From Chitinophaga pinensis (GTDB lineage: Bacteria; Bacteroidota; Bacteroidia; Chitinophagales; Chitinophagaceae), in assembly GCA_945865295.1 (NCBI GenBank), contig CAMBDE010000022.1, positions 1-32,132 on the forward strand: a stretch of DNA of 32,132 nt, written 5' to 3'. The notes beneath the pieces were generated by a model, which had not been told where the DNA came from, searched no databases, and saw only the letters and a list, made by a program, of their open reading frames with translations. Of the stretch, positions 18,273 to 26,186 are shown in pieces (the stretch's first letter is position 1; each line of letters starts with the position of its first letter). The position numbers were made by a program, and so were the translations under genes.

Positions 18273-18304
18273 CAAAAATAAGGGGCTATTATCAAATTCC
18301 CAAA
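18273..18304 (-). promoter_or_regulatory. Promoter of tRNA-Val
   Basis: On the minus strand TTTG (18304-18301) is followed after 20 bases by TATTTTTG (18280-18273), a full TAnnTTTG match. The predicted start of transcription is only a few bases before the tRNA 5' end at 18263. Confidence 0.65.
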
Positions 18305-18315
18305 AAAAAGGTAAA

Positions 18316-18606
18316 CTAATTTAATTGTACCGCTGGAAGCCTATTGGACTGGCTATCATAGACAAATAACTCCACAATTTCCATGCTCCAATATTTATGT
18401 AAAGGAGATGATTTCAATATTTGCTCTACATCCACCTTAGAATTGGCGTTAATCACAATCCAAGATTGTTGGGTCTCCATACTTACAGTGTAAGTTTCAA
18501 TCACGCCTTTATTTAATAGATAATTGATATAAGTTCTATGAGGAGGAACCAAGGACATAAACTCTTCGTCCATGTCAAATGATATGATTGCTTGATACTT
18601 ATTCAT
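18316..18606 (-). CDS. Small YciI-like (dimeric alpha+beta barrel) protein
   Basis: 96-residue protein, no signal peptide. The pattern of an N-terminal strand (YQAIISFD), a helix with HRTYINYLLNKGVIETYTVS, then WIVINANSKVDVEQIL and LHKYWSMEIVELF resembles the YciI/muconolactone-isomerase-like ferredoxin-fold barrels. Biochemical role is unknown, since members range from enzymes to subunits of larger proteins. It is upstream of tRNA-Val on the same strand and about 100 bases from its upstream neighbour, so it may be a single-gene unit. Confidence 0.65.
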   Translation of the reverse strand: MNKYQAIISFDMDEEFMSLVPPHRTYINYLLNKGVIETYTVSMETQQSWIVINANSKVDVEQILKSSPLHKYWSMEIVELFVYDSQSNRLPAVQLN

Positions 18607-18704
18607 TCTAAACTAAATTACAAAAAATCTTGTATTAACAATTACATCGATCCTTCTTTTTCTTATAATTTTTTTTATGTCTAAACTAAGTTATCTCTAT
18701 TCAA

Positions 18705-19751
18705 TTATAATTCAACAAAACTGATCCTTCCACCGGAGCCAGCTAAATATGCACCTCTTTTTGTTGGATGTTTTTTGGCGATATGAAAAGACGCTTTACT
18801 GATGGTTTCCCATGAAGCCCCATTGTCTTTTGAAAAATCTACCCCAGATGTGCCACAAGTAATTAAACGATTGTTGTCAATAAATTCAACACTTGATTTA
18901 TACCCATTCGGATTTGATAGTTTTATTTTTTTCCAAATAATTTGTTTTTTAGACAAATATTTTAAGTCTGAATTTGGAGTTTGGAATAATTGATACCCGA
19001 CGATATTTTGATTGGCAATGGTATCATTTGCAAAATCTCCCCCAACAACAACAACCCTATTACCATTAGGCGAAATAGCAATACTATTGGCACCTGTAGA
19101 ATTGGTTCCTTGCATCATCGGCATTGCTTCTGCCATTCCATTGATCCAGATCCTACTACTTAATCCACCTGTCACAAAGACAAGTACTTTTCCTAGATGG
19201 ATTAAATTTGAATTACTTGATGCAAAAAATGCTTCCCCATTATTTAAGGTCGATTTAAAAAAATCATTGGGTATTTTATCCCAAGTCGCCCCTTTGTTAT
19301 TTGTTGTTAAAATAAATAAATGTCCGTCAATTGGATCCCCAATCACTGTTCCATTATTATTATCGCTAAAATGTATGGCGTCTAGGAACATGGATGTATC
19401 ATTATTCTCATATACTTTATCCCAGGTAGCACCACCATCCATGGTTTTTAAAATGATGGCAGGAGATGCTACAGCAACAATGATTGCTTCTTGATCATTC
19501 CAGGCATGCATTGCTCTAAAGTCTCTCTTTTCATATCCTTTTACTTGCATCCATTCAAAAGATGCACCCTCGTTGGTAGATTTTGCAACCATCCCTTTTG
19601 AAGCACTAGCCCAAATTACTTTTTCAGACGGAACAGACATTGCTCTAATGCTTACCCCTTTTTGTGAGGTTAATGTTTTCATTTGATATTGTGCAGACAA
19701 GCCAGTGCACATAAAAACAGCACAGATAAAAAAGATTTTTGAAATAGACAT
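18705..19751 (-). CDS. Secreted beta-propeller protein with BNR/YCF48-like repeats
   Basis: 348-residue protein with a signal peptide (about 1-20, ending LSAQ) and repeated blocks of the type KSTNEGASFEW, KTMDGGATWDKV, TTNNKGATWDKI and FSKDNGASWETI. These are Asp-box-like turns of BNR/YCF48 beta-propellers. Such proteins are often labelled oxidoreductase in Bacteroidota, but nothing here shows a catalytic site. A binding or scaffold role in the periplasm or cell surface is as likely. No C-terminal sorting domain is visible. The gene is divergent from tcdA with 33 bases between starts, so the two promoters must overlap the opposite gene's start. Confidence 0.8.
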   Translation of the reverse strand: MSISKIFFICAVFMCTGLSAQYQMKTLTSQKGVSIRAMSVPSEKVIWASASKGMVAKSTNEGASFEWMQVKGYEKRDFRAMHAWNDQEAIIVAVASPAIILKTMDGGATWDKVYENNDTSMFLDAIHFSDNNNGTVIGDPIDGHLFILTTNNKGATWDKIPNDFFKSTLNNGEAFFASSNSNLIHLGKVLVFVTGGLSSRIWINGMAEAMPMMQGTNSTGANSIAISPNGNRVVVVGGDFANDTIANQNIVGYQLFQTPNSDLKYLSKKQIIWKKIKLSNPNGYKSSVEFIDNNRLITCGTSGVDFSKDNGASWETISKASFHIAKKHPTKRGAYLAGSGGRISFVEL

Positions 19752-19767
19752 GGTTTTATGATTTTTG
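19738..19767 (+). promoter_or_regulatory. Candidate promoter of tcdA
   Basis: TTTG (19738-19741) is followed after 18 bases by GATTTTTG (19760-19767), one mismatch from TAnnTTTG. The box ends 17 bases before the tcdA ATG. It overlaps the first codons of the divergent propeller gene. Confidence 0.4.
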
Positions 19768-19784
19768 CAAGATAAAGATACAAT

Positions 19785-20510
19785 ATGATACCTTATTGGA
19801 TGAGTAGAACTGAACTAATGTTAGGACAAGAAACTGTGTCCTCCTTAATGGGAAAAAATGTCTTAATTATTGGACTCGGAGGTGTTGGAGGCATTTGTGC
19901 GGAAATGATAGCAAGGGCTGGCGTAGGCAAAATGACCATTGTAGACAATGACACGATTGACTTAAGTAATATCAATCGACAAATACCCGCTTTACATTCA
20001 ACAGCTGGTCAATCAAAAGCACAAGTGCTAGGGGCTAGATTAAAAGACATCAATCCTGAATTGGACTTAACCATTTTAGAAATTTTTATTAAAGATGATT
20101 TGACCAAAGAATTATTGGAAAGTACAAAATGGGATTATGTGGTAGATTGTATTGATACTTTGTCTGCTAAAACTTTCTTAATCAAAGGATGCATTGACCG
20201 AAATTTACCTATTGTAAGTTCTATGGGTGCTGGTGGAAAAGCGGATCCAAGTCAAATCAAAGTGACCGATATCTCCAAAACCTATATTTGTAATCTTGCA
20301 AAATATGTTAGAAAAAGACTACAATCTATGGGCATAAAAAAAGGATTAAAAGTGGTGTTTAGCCCAGAGAAGGCAGATCAGGATAAAATTATAGTGACCG
20401 AAAAAGCATTTCCAAAAAAATCAATCACTGGCACATTGAGCTATATGCCTGCTATTTTTGGCTGTACAGTCGCCAGTGTGGTGATTCAAGATTTGATGGT
20501 AAAGGATTGA
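19785..20510 (+). CDS. tcdA: tRNA threonylcarbamoyladenosine dehydratase
   Basis: ThiF/E1-like enzyme of 241 residues (also called CsdL). It uses ATP to cyclise N6-threonylcarbamoyladenosine at tRNA position 37 into its cyclic ct6A form. Motifs are the nucleotide loop GLGGVGG (30-36), VDNDTIDLSNINRQ, the WDYVVDCIDTLSAKTFLI block typical of TcdA, and SSMGAGGKADPSQIKVTDI. The start ATG at 19785 gives PYWMSRTELMLG, which matches the usual start of the family, so an internal ATG six codons later is less likely. It sits 90 bases before tRNA-Arg on the same strand. The tRNA has its own promoter, so co-transcription is not needed. Confidence 0.9.
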   Translation: MIPYWMSRTELMLGQETVSSLMGKNVLIIGLGGVGGICAEMIARAGVGKMTIVDNDTIDLSNINRQIPALHSTAGQSKAQVLGARLKDINPELDLTILEIFIKDDLTKELLESTKWDYVVDCIDTLSAKTFLIKGCIDRNLPIVSSMGAGGKADPSQIKVTDISKTYICNLAKYVRKRLQSMGIKKGLKVVFSPEKADQDKIIVTEKAFPKKSITGTLSYMPAIFGCTVASVVIQDLMVKD

Positions 20511-20536
20511 TGTAGACCAATTTGAGTCAAATTTTC

Positions 20537-20567
20537 TTTGAAAAACGCTCAAATTATCTTTATTTTG
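20537..20567 (+). promoter_or_regulatory. Promoter of tRNA-Arg
   Basis: TTTG (20537-20540) followed after 19 bases by TTATTTTG (20560-20567), one mismatch from TAnnTTTG. It ends 33 bases before the mature tRNA 5' end. Confidence 0.5.
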
Positions 20568-20600
20568 CAACCCCAAGGCAATATTTTGCAATGTGGGTAG

Positions 20601-20674
20601 GGTTCGGTAGCTCAGCTGGATAGAGCGTCATCCTTCTAAGATGAGGGCCATTGGTTCGAATCCAATCCGAATCA
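20601..20674 (+). tRNA. tRNA-Arg (anticodon TCT)
   Basis: 74-base cloverleaf. Acceptor GGTTCGG pairs with CCGAATC (one G-T wobble), discriminator A. D-arm AGCTCAGCTGGATAGAGC, anticodon stem TCATC/GATGA with loop CTTCTAA giving TCT (reads AGA/AGG), T-arm TTGGTTCGAATCCAA. CCA is not encoded. Confidence 0.95.
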
Positions 20675-20678
20675 CAAA

Positions 20679-20706
20679 GCCTCTCACGAAAGTGAGAGGC
20701 TTTTTT
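20679..20706 (+). terminator. Rho-independent terminator after tRNA-Arg
   Basis: GCCTCTCAC, loop GAAA, GTGAGAGGC and then TTTTTT. A perfect 9-bp stem with a GNRA tetraloop, starting 5 bases after the tRNA. Confidence 0.93.
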
Positions 20707-20936
20707 AATGCGAGCAGCGTCACAAGCATGCCACGAAGTGACAGATATGAATCATTGGCTGTGTTAATAGTTTACTATTATAAACAGACAAGGGTTTATA
20801 GCTGACGAGCGAAGCGAGTGCTTGTAGACGTTGACATGAAATACAAAAGCCAAAAGAATGCGAAGCATTTTTTTGAAAAGCTTTGATGAAAGACACTAAA
20901 AGGATCACCGACCAACGGGAGGTAATCCTAAATTTA
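20707..20936. other. Unexplained intergenic block downstream of tRNA-Arg
   Basis: About 230 bases with no convincing gene. The base make-up differs from the surroundings, with several short GC-richer patches: GCGAGCAGCGTCAC, CACGAAGTGAC, GACGAGCGAAGCGAG, ATGCGAAGCATT. GTCAC at 20719 and GTGAC further on can pair around a short loop. Near the end there is a G-rich stretch, CCGACCAACGGGAGG. A 62-codon minus-strand reading frame covers much of it but has no recognised domain. It could be a decayed gene, a tRNA-linked relic of a mobile element, or a conserved non-coding element. Confidence 0.4.
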
Positions 20937-22094
20937 TCACTCCCCTCTCAACATCCAGTTCTCATACAACAAAGACAAATTAAACGCATAAGAATAATAA
21001 TCAAATCGAACAATATTTGTCTTATTTACAATCCTCTTAAATGGATTATTTAAAACAGAGGCAATATTGGCAACGAAATAAGGATAATTATTAACAGTCA
21101 AAGACGCTTCATTCACACTCATTGGCAAAACAATCTTCCCACCAAGTCTTAAGACACTCGTATTCAATAAAAGTTGCTCTAATGGAAATTGAGCTTGTTT
21201 AGATAATTCTAAAGCTTGATTCAATAAAATGGGCTTTAATGCTAACAAGTTTGGGTAGTTCGAAAAATAAATCAATCGAGCAATATGATAAATAATAGAA
21301 GCACTATGTGCATAATGTTGAGAAACAAAAACAGGATCAGTGATATGTTTATTGGCTTTTACTAAATCCACAACTAAATCAAGGCTAGCAGAATCTGTTG
21401 CATTTAAAGGGATCTTAGCCATTGTATGCATCAATACAACATTCGTAAGCACAGACAAGTCCACATCTTTAGGCATTTTGTTTCCAAGCCAAGTACTATA
21501 CACTGGTCTGTCTTTATACTGTCTATAAAAACTTTGATTAGGCTTGACCAATCCAACTCTAAATGCACCAAATTTAGTTTGCATTGCTTTTGCGAGTGAA
21601 TCATTAGCGCCTAAAGCCAATAAGGTAATGGCTCCATCATCAATATCATCTGCTAAAGCAAATTTTTCATTCAACCTATTGAGCCATCCTCCATTTGGAA
21701 AAATCTGAGGTGGATTCCTTGGCCAAAAATTATAGGTTAACTGATTCTTTTGGTTTTTAAATCTTTCAATATAAGGTCTTGCATTCGTTATAAATTGTTC
21801 CAAATAGGCCAATTCTTCTGGATGCATCTTTTTACTAAATTGTCCAATGTTAAATAAAACAAGCGCTGTAAAAAAAACATTGTCTTCTTGTTTAAATTGG
21901 CTACTAAAATAATATTTTCTGGATGAAGGGAAGGCACCTTTCAATAAGCCAGCTGCTTCCTTTACTTGTAATTGTTCAATACGTTGTAACAACTGAATCC
22001 TCTTTTTAACATAAATGGAGTCATCCAATACAGGCGCTGCGTAAAGAAAAATAGAAGAGAAGATATAAAGCAAAACTAGACCACCCTTTTTCAT
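20937..22094 (-). CDS. Secreted protein of unknown function with DDIDDG motif
   Basis: 385-residue protein that I do not recognise as a characterised family. It has a signal peptide (about 1-19: lysines, then a hydrophobic LLYIFSSIFLYA, cleavage near AAP). The rest is mostly helical and rich in aromatic residues. Notable segments are YNFWPRNPPQIFPNGGWLNR (about 126-145) followed closely by FALADDIDDGAITLLAL (about 150-166), then YSTWLGNKMPKDVD, and helices with HYAHSASIIYHIARL. Helix pairs plus an Asp-rich DDIDD hint at an alpha/alpha-toroid (terpene-cyclase or glycosidase-like) fold, but that is inference. It is divergent from ung. Its 3' end borders the unexplained block after tRNA-Arg. Confidence 0.75.
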   Translation of the reverse strand: MKKGGLVLLYIFSSIFLYAAPVLDDSIYVKKRIQLLQRIEQLQVKEAAGLLKGAFPSSRKYYFSSQFKQEDNVFFTALVLFNIGQFSKKMHPEELAYLEQFITNARPYIERFKNQKNQLTYNFWPRNPPQIFPNGGWLNRLNEKFALADDIDDGAITLLALGANDSLAKAMQTKFGAFRVGLVKPNQSFYRQYKDRPVYSTWLGNKMPKDVDLSVLTNVVLMHTMAKIPLNATDSASLDLVVDLVKANKHITDPVFVSQHYAHSASIIYHIARLIYFSNYPNLLALKPILLNQALELSKQAQFPLEQLLLNTSVLRLGGKIVLPMSVNEASLTVNNYPYFVANIASVLNNPFKRIVNKTNIVRFDYYSYAFNLSLLYENWMLRGE

Positions 22095-22138
22095 CTTGAA
22101 CGAGTTGTTTTATCACTAAAAAGTGTAATTTAGTGATT

Positions 22139-22810
22139 ATGGATGTTAAAATAGAAGAGAGTTGGAAAAAAGCATTGGCGCCCCTTTTTGAGCGTCCCTA
22201 TTTTACACAAATCACCGCACACCTCAAAACCGAGAAAGCACTTAAAAGAACTATTTTTCCTTCAGGAAGCATGATCTTTAATGCATTCAATCAAACGCCT
22301 TATCATCAAGTTAAAGTAGTTATACTTGGACAGGATCCTTACCATCAACCAGGGCAAGCTATGGGTTTAAGTTTTTCTGTACCATCTGGCTGTAAAGTCC
22401 CACCCTCTTTATTGAATATGTATAAAGAATTGAATAAAGACATTGGTATGCCTATTCCTACAACTGGTGATTTAACACATTGGGCCAAAGAAGGAGTTTT
22501 ATTACTCAATAGCGTATTGACTGTTAGGGCAGATGAACCTGCAAGTCATAGTAAAATTGGTTGGACTGCTTTTACAGATGATGTGATTAAATTATTATCC
22601 AATGAAAAATCTGAATTAGTTTTTATTTTATGGGGTAATTTTGCAAGTCAAAAACAAATATTAATTGACGCAACAAAACATAAAATATTAAAAGCAGCAC
22701 ATCCTTCTCCCTTAAGTGCCTACAATGGTTTTTTTGGATGTAAACATTTTAGTGCAACCAACCAATATTTAAATCAAGTAAAGAAAGACCCTATAGATTG
22801 GTCCGTTTAA
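22139..22810 (+). CDS. ung: Uracil-DNA glycosylase
   Basis: Family 1 uracil-DNA glycosylase of 223 residues from the ATG at 22139. It removes uracil from DNA to begin base-excision repair. The water-activating motif GQDPYHQPGQAMGLSFSV carries D66, and the loop HPSPLSAYNGF holds the catalytic H188. The conserved LLLNSVLTVRADEPASH and FILWGNFASQK blocks are complete. A GTG six bases upstream is possible, but the ATG is better and gives the usual length (E. coli Ung has 229). An approximate promoter (TTG, 18 bases, TAATTTAG) lies just upstream, overlapping the 5' end of the divergent secreted-protein gene. Only one base separates it from plsC, so the two are co-transcribed. Confidence 0.95.
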   Translation: MDVKIEESWKKALAPLFERPYFTQITAHLKTEKALKRTIFPSGSMIFNAFNQTPYHQVKVVILGQDPYHQPGQAMGLSFSVPSGCKVPPSLLNMYKELNKDIGMPIPTTGDLTHWAKEGVLLLNSVLTVRADEPASHSKIGWTAFTDDVIKLLSNEKSELVFILWGNFASQKQILIDATKHKILKAAHPSPLSAYNGFFGCKHFSATNQYLNQVKKDPIDWSV

Positions 22811-22811
22811 A

Positions 22812-23555
22812 ATGACAGATAAAATTAAATTATACACTGGAAGAATATTAGCTTTTTGGGCATTGATTGTTTTTGCTTCTACTATGTTTCTTTTTATATG
22901 GTTTTACCTTGCTTGTTTCTTTTTACAAGAACCATACAAAACAAGATGGCACAGAACCATTTCCAAAATATGGATGGGCTTATTTTTAACTTTAGTAGGA
23001 TGTAGATTTACCGTCAAAGGGAAACATCATTTTAAAAATTTATCTTCAGCAATTGTTATTTGCAATCACAATAGTTTAATTGACGTGCCAGTGAGTACCC
23101 CTTTTTTACCTAGAGCTAATAAAACAATTGCAAAAAAGAGTTTTATTTATGTACCCTTGTTTGGTTGGATCTATCAATTTGGCTCTGTGATTGTTGATAG
23201 AAAAAATGACCAAAGCAGAAGAACAAGTTTTGAAAAAATGAAGCGTGTTTTAGATAGCGGATTAGATATGTTGATTTATCCCGAAGGTACTAGGAACAAA
23301 TCAAGCGAACCATTGAAATCATTTTATGATGGTGCATTTAAATTAGCAATTGAAACACAAAAGCCAATCATTCCAGTTGTTTTACTCAATACAAAAAAGA
23401 TATTACCTGCCTATCCCATCATGTGTTTTAAACCAGGTAAAATTCAGATGGATATTTTAGCGCCTATTCCTAGCGAAGGTCATACGGCACAATCTTTAAA
23501 GCAAACTGCATTTGATATCATGTCGGCACATTATAAAATGAACAATCCAGCTTAA
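22812..23555 (+). CDS. plsC: 1-acyl-sn-glycerol-3-phosphate acyltransferase
   Basis: PlsC/LPLAT-family acyltransferase of 247 residues that makes phosphatidic acid in the inner membrane. An N-terminal membrane segment (about 12-38, FWALIVFASTMFLFIWFYLACFF) is followed by the catalytic HX4D motif in NHNSLID (H86, D91), then FGSVIVDRKN, the substrate-binding YPEGTRNKS and a proline-containing block KPIIPVVLLN. Gene order ung-plsC, separated by one base, suggests co-expression of convenience more than pathway. The stop codon overlaps the stop of the convergent LptD gene at the TTAA (23552-23555). Confidence 0.88.
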   Translation: MTDKIKLYTGRILAFWALIVFASTMFLFIWFYLACFFLQEPYKTRWHRTISKIWMGLFLTLVGCRFTVKGKHHFKNLSSAIVICNHNSLIDVPVSTPFLPRANKTIAKKSFIYVPLFGWIYQFGSVIVDRKNDQSRRTSFEKMKRVLDSGLDMLIYPEGTRNKSSEPLKSFYDGAFKLAIETQKPIIPVVLLNTKKILPAYPIMCFKPGKIQMDILAPIPSEGHTAQSLKQTAFDIMSAHYKMNNPA

Positions 23556-26170
23556 TAAGTTGAATTAGAAAAAGTCCTACTACGATTGATTTTAAGGTCT
23601 CTTAAAATACCTGATTTTGGATTTACAGTAATATTAAATGACCTATATATACCGATTGGCATGACATTGATAGCCAATTGCCAACAATGCATTTCTCGTG
23701 TGATAAACACACTCAATTGTTGTACAGAAAATTGAGATAAATCTACATAACTACTACCTCCTACTTTCCATTTTGGCGCTACGCTAAAGTCACCTGTTAA
23801 ATTCAGCGTTGAATAAGTTTGTAATTTGAACCCAGAATAATCTGGTTTCATTGTTTTAGAAAACTGAAAAGAATAAGATAAATTTAAAGTCCATGGCGTA
23901 TTGAAATCAGTGAATTCAGCAGGATTAGACCTAACATACAATAACTGTCTTTGTTGTTCATCGGGGGTCATAAAAGGATCTAGTGGTATCGACTTTTTAG
24001 CATCTTTATTCTTATTTTTTGATTTACTTGCAAAAGAGGTGGAAAAAGAAACCCCACCATTCGTAATACTTCCAAATTTTAAACGAGATGGGTCAATGGC
24101 TAATTTATTTACCTTGAATCCTTTAGCATCTGTTTCATACGGATCTAAATTAAAGGAGGTTGTAATATTTAATTTTTCAAACAAGGTTGTTCTTGCATAA
24201 AAACTAAAATTACCCAATGCAAAACTATCTGCTAAAAAATTATAATTAGAGTTAAATCCAAAACCTTCAATTAATTTAAATTTCTTAAAAGCATCTGCAC
24301 TTGTATCTTCTTTGTCTTTTACCTTCATCTCTAAAAAATTATCCACACCGAAACCCATCCCCCCAAATTGCCCTTCACTAAAAGCGCCACCTAAGCCATT
24401 TCCGTCATATTTAGAAAAACGATAGGTTCTCCCACTTGCATCTACTTGTGTGCTATAATGATAGGCCTTTGCCATATCTGGCTTATAGTTGATAGAAAGG
24501 GATGGTCTAATTTCATGACGAATTGCTTTGAGATTACCACGTTTAAATTTATAGGTACCAAAAATTCTGGTGGCCGTACCTAATCCAAAACTCATTTGTG
24601 TTGCTCTATAAAAACCCCTGTTGATTGTCGTGTCTACTTTTTGAAGTTGACTATTCCAAGATTTAATATTCTGTTGCCCAAACCATTTTTCTTCCAATGA
24701 AATACTTGGTGAGATTGTAATTGGTCCAAGAGATGGAAGTGACAAGGTAATTGGAATACTATGATTTGCACCCCATTGCATGGTGTCTAAAATTCTTTGA
24801 ATACTAAATGAGGAATCATAAAAAGACAATTGATTTTGCATACTTCCGTTGTATCCTATGCCAATTTTCTCATACCATTTTCCCGCTCCAACCTGGTCTT
24901 TAGACTGGAAAGGATATATGGTGATTGCATTAAAATTGATATTAGGCAAACTCAAATTCACCAATCCAAGATTGTTGTTTTGGTTATGTGTTAAGTTAAC
25001 AGATAGATTGTATTTATTATCCCATGACTTACTATAAGAAACGGATGAACTTATCTGGTTCTGAAAATTTTGTGTCGCATTGTTCAATAAGTTTCGATTG
25101 TACTTTGTACTACCAAAATTGACATTGGCAGTAAAACTAGTTCCAGGTCTTGCTTTAGGATCCATAGAATGCGACCAGTTTAACATATAGGTGCTTCCAC
25201 CAGTAAATTCATCGGCAATACTATTATTTCTATTTAAGGCCCTGGTTTTTTGAAGACTTAAATTAAAGTTACCAAGGTATTTGTATCGCTGAATATACTT
25301 GCTATTCATGTTGATATTCCAACCACCATAAGAATAAATATTGGCTCTTACTGTAGCATCCATATGTTGGTTGATGACCTTATAATAACCTATCCCTTCA
25401 AATCCTAGCCCAAAGTCCTCACTAGACGTAAAGGCAGGCGCCATCAAGCCTGATTGGCCGCCAGATTTATTTAATGGGAAAATGCCAAATGGAATACCAA
25501 TGGGCATCGGCACACCCTCAAATTCAGGAAATGCAGGTCCAGATACCCCAATTTTATTGGTAACAATTTTGAGTTTATTGGTCCTAAATGCAAAATGTGG
25601 TTCATCTAAATTACAGGTAGTGAATCTTGCTTTCCAGGCAAAAGCATCTTTTGGATTTATTTTTTTCATAGCAGCTGCTTGAACAAATATCTCGCCTTGT
25701 TGAAAATTACTATTCTTGGTTAACCCTTTGCCAGATTGCAGATTATAGAAAATTGAGTCATTGATTGAATTCAAATCCCCCTCAATGAATTTTGGTTTGC
25801 TTTTAAGATTTCCAGAAGTATCCTTAGCGCCATAGGCGGTAATATTTTGTGTTTCCTGATCAAATATGATCTTTCCAGCCTCTAATTGAGCTGTTTTATA
25901 GGTTGTTTTTGCATTACCATACAAAAAGAAAGTCTTTGCCTTAAGGAGCATTACTCCTGAATCTGTTGCGTTGTAACTAATGACAGCATCTACACTATCT
26001 TTAGAAAATTGTATCTTTTTCTTAGCCAAACTATCCGTTTGTGCATATAAATTGATATGAATAGCAGAAATTAATATCGTTAAAATGAGCTTTTTAACAA
26101 TAGAAAGGGTTGTTTTTGCGTTATAATTGTATCCTGCTAGATTCACTCCAGCAAAAATAAAGTAAAACAA
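23552..26170 (-). CDS. lptD: Putative LPS-assembly protein LptD (OstA N-terminus, large outer-membrane barrel)
   Basis: 872-residue protein of the Bacteroidota LptD-like family, the outer-membrane barrel that places LPS on the cell surface. After a signal region (hydrophobic LILTILISAIHINLYAQ, about 28-44) there is an OstA-like beta-jellyroll part (about 50-200, including YGNAKTTYKTAQLEAGKIIF and QNITAYGAKDTSGN), then about 600 residues of alternating strands rich in Asn, Ser, Tyr and Phe, as expected for a barrel. The first ATG is at 26170. A GTG at 26146 would give a shorter leader and lies downstream of a TATTTTTG -7-like box, so the exact start is unsure. Convergent to plsC (4-base overlap), divergent from the amidase gene. 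Confidence 0.82.
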   Translation of the reverse strand: MFYFIFAGVNLAGYNYNAKTTLSIVKKLILTILISAIHINLYAQTDSLAKKKIQFSKDSVDAVISYNATDSGVMLLKAKTFFLYGNAKTTYKTAQLEAGKIIFDQETQNITAYGAKDTSGNLKSKPKFIEGDLNSINDSIFYNLQSGKGLTKNSNFQQGEIFVQAAAMKKINPKDAFAWKARFTTCNLDEPHFAFRTNKLKIVTNKIGVSGPAFPEFEGVPMPIGIPFGIFPLNKSGGQSGLMAPAFTSSEDFGLGFEGIGYYKVINQHMDATVRANIYSYGGWNINMNSKYIQRYKYLGNFNLSLQKTRALNRNNSIADEFTGGSTYMLNWSHSMDPKARPGTSFTANVNFGSTKYNRNLLNNATQNFQNQISSSVSYSKSWDNKYNLSVNLTHNQNNNLGLVNLSLPNINFNAITIYPFQSKDQVGAGKWYEKIGIGYNGSMQNQLSFYDSSFSIQRILDTMQWGANHSIPITLSLPSLGPITISPSISLEEKWFGQQNIKSWNSQLQKVDTTINRGFYRATQMSFGLGTATRIFGTYKFKRGNLKAIRHEIRPSLSINYKPDMAKAYHYSTQVDASGRTYRFSKYDGNGLGGAFSEGQFGGMGFGVDNFLEMKVKDKEDTSADAFKKFKLIEGFGFNSNYNFLADSFALGNFSFYARTTLFEKLNITTSFNLDPYETDAKGFKVNKLAIDPSRLKFGSITNGGVSFSTSFASKSKNKNKDAKKSIPLDPFMTPDEQQRQLLYVRSNPAEFTDFNTPWTLNLSYSFQFSKTMKPDYSGFKLQTYSTLNLTGDFSVAPKWKVGGSSYVDLSQFSVQQLSVFITREMHCWQLAINVMPIGIYRSFNITVNPKSGILRDLKINRSRTFSNSTY
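26152..26159 (-). promoter_or_regulatory. Candidate -7 box of lptD
   Basis: On the minus strand TATTTTTG is a full TAnnTTTG match 18 bases inside the first ATG of lptD and 6 bases upstream of the alternative GTG start. No good -33 TTG at 19-20 bases is seen. If it is used, translation of lptD must start downstream of 26150. Confidence 0.3.
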
Positions 26171-26186
26171 TGTTAAGGAACTGATT

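Noticed and set aside
20720-20908. 62-codon minus-strand frame after tRNA-Arg
   Set aside because: No recognised domain and no promoter or start context, and it lies over unusual repeat-like DNA. I kept the region as an unexplained block instead of a gene.
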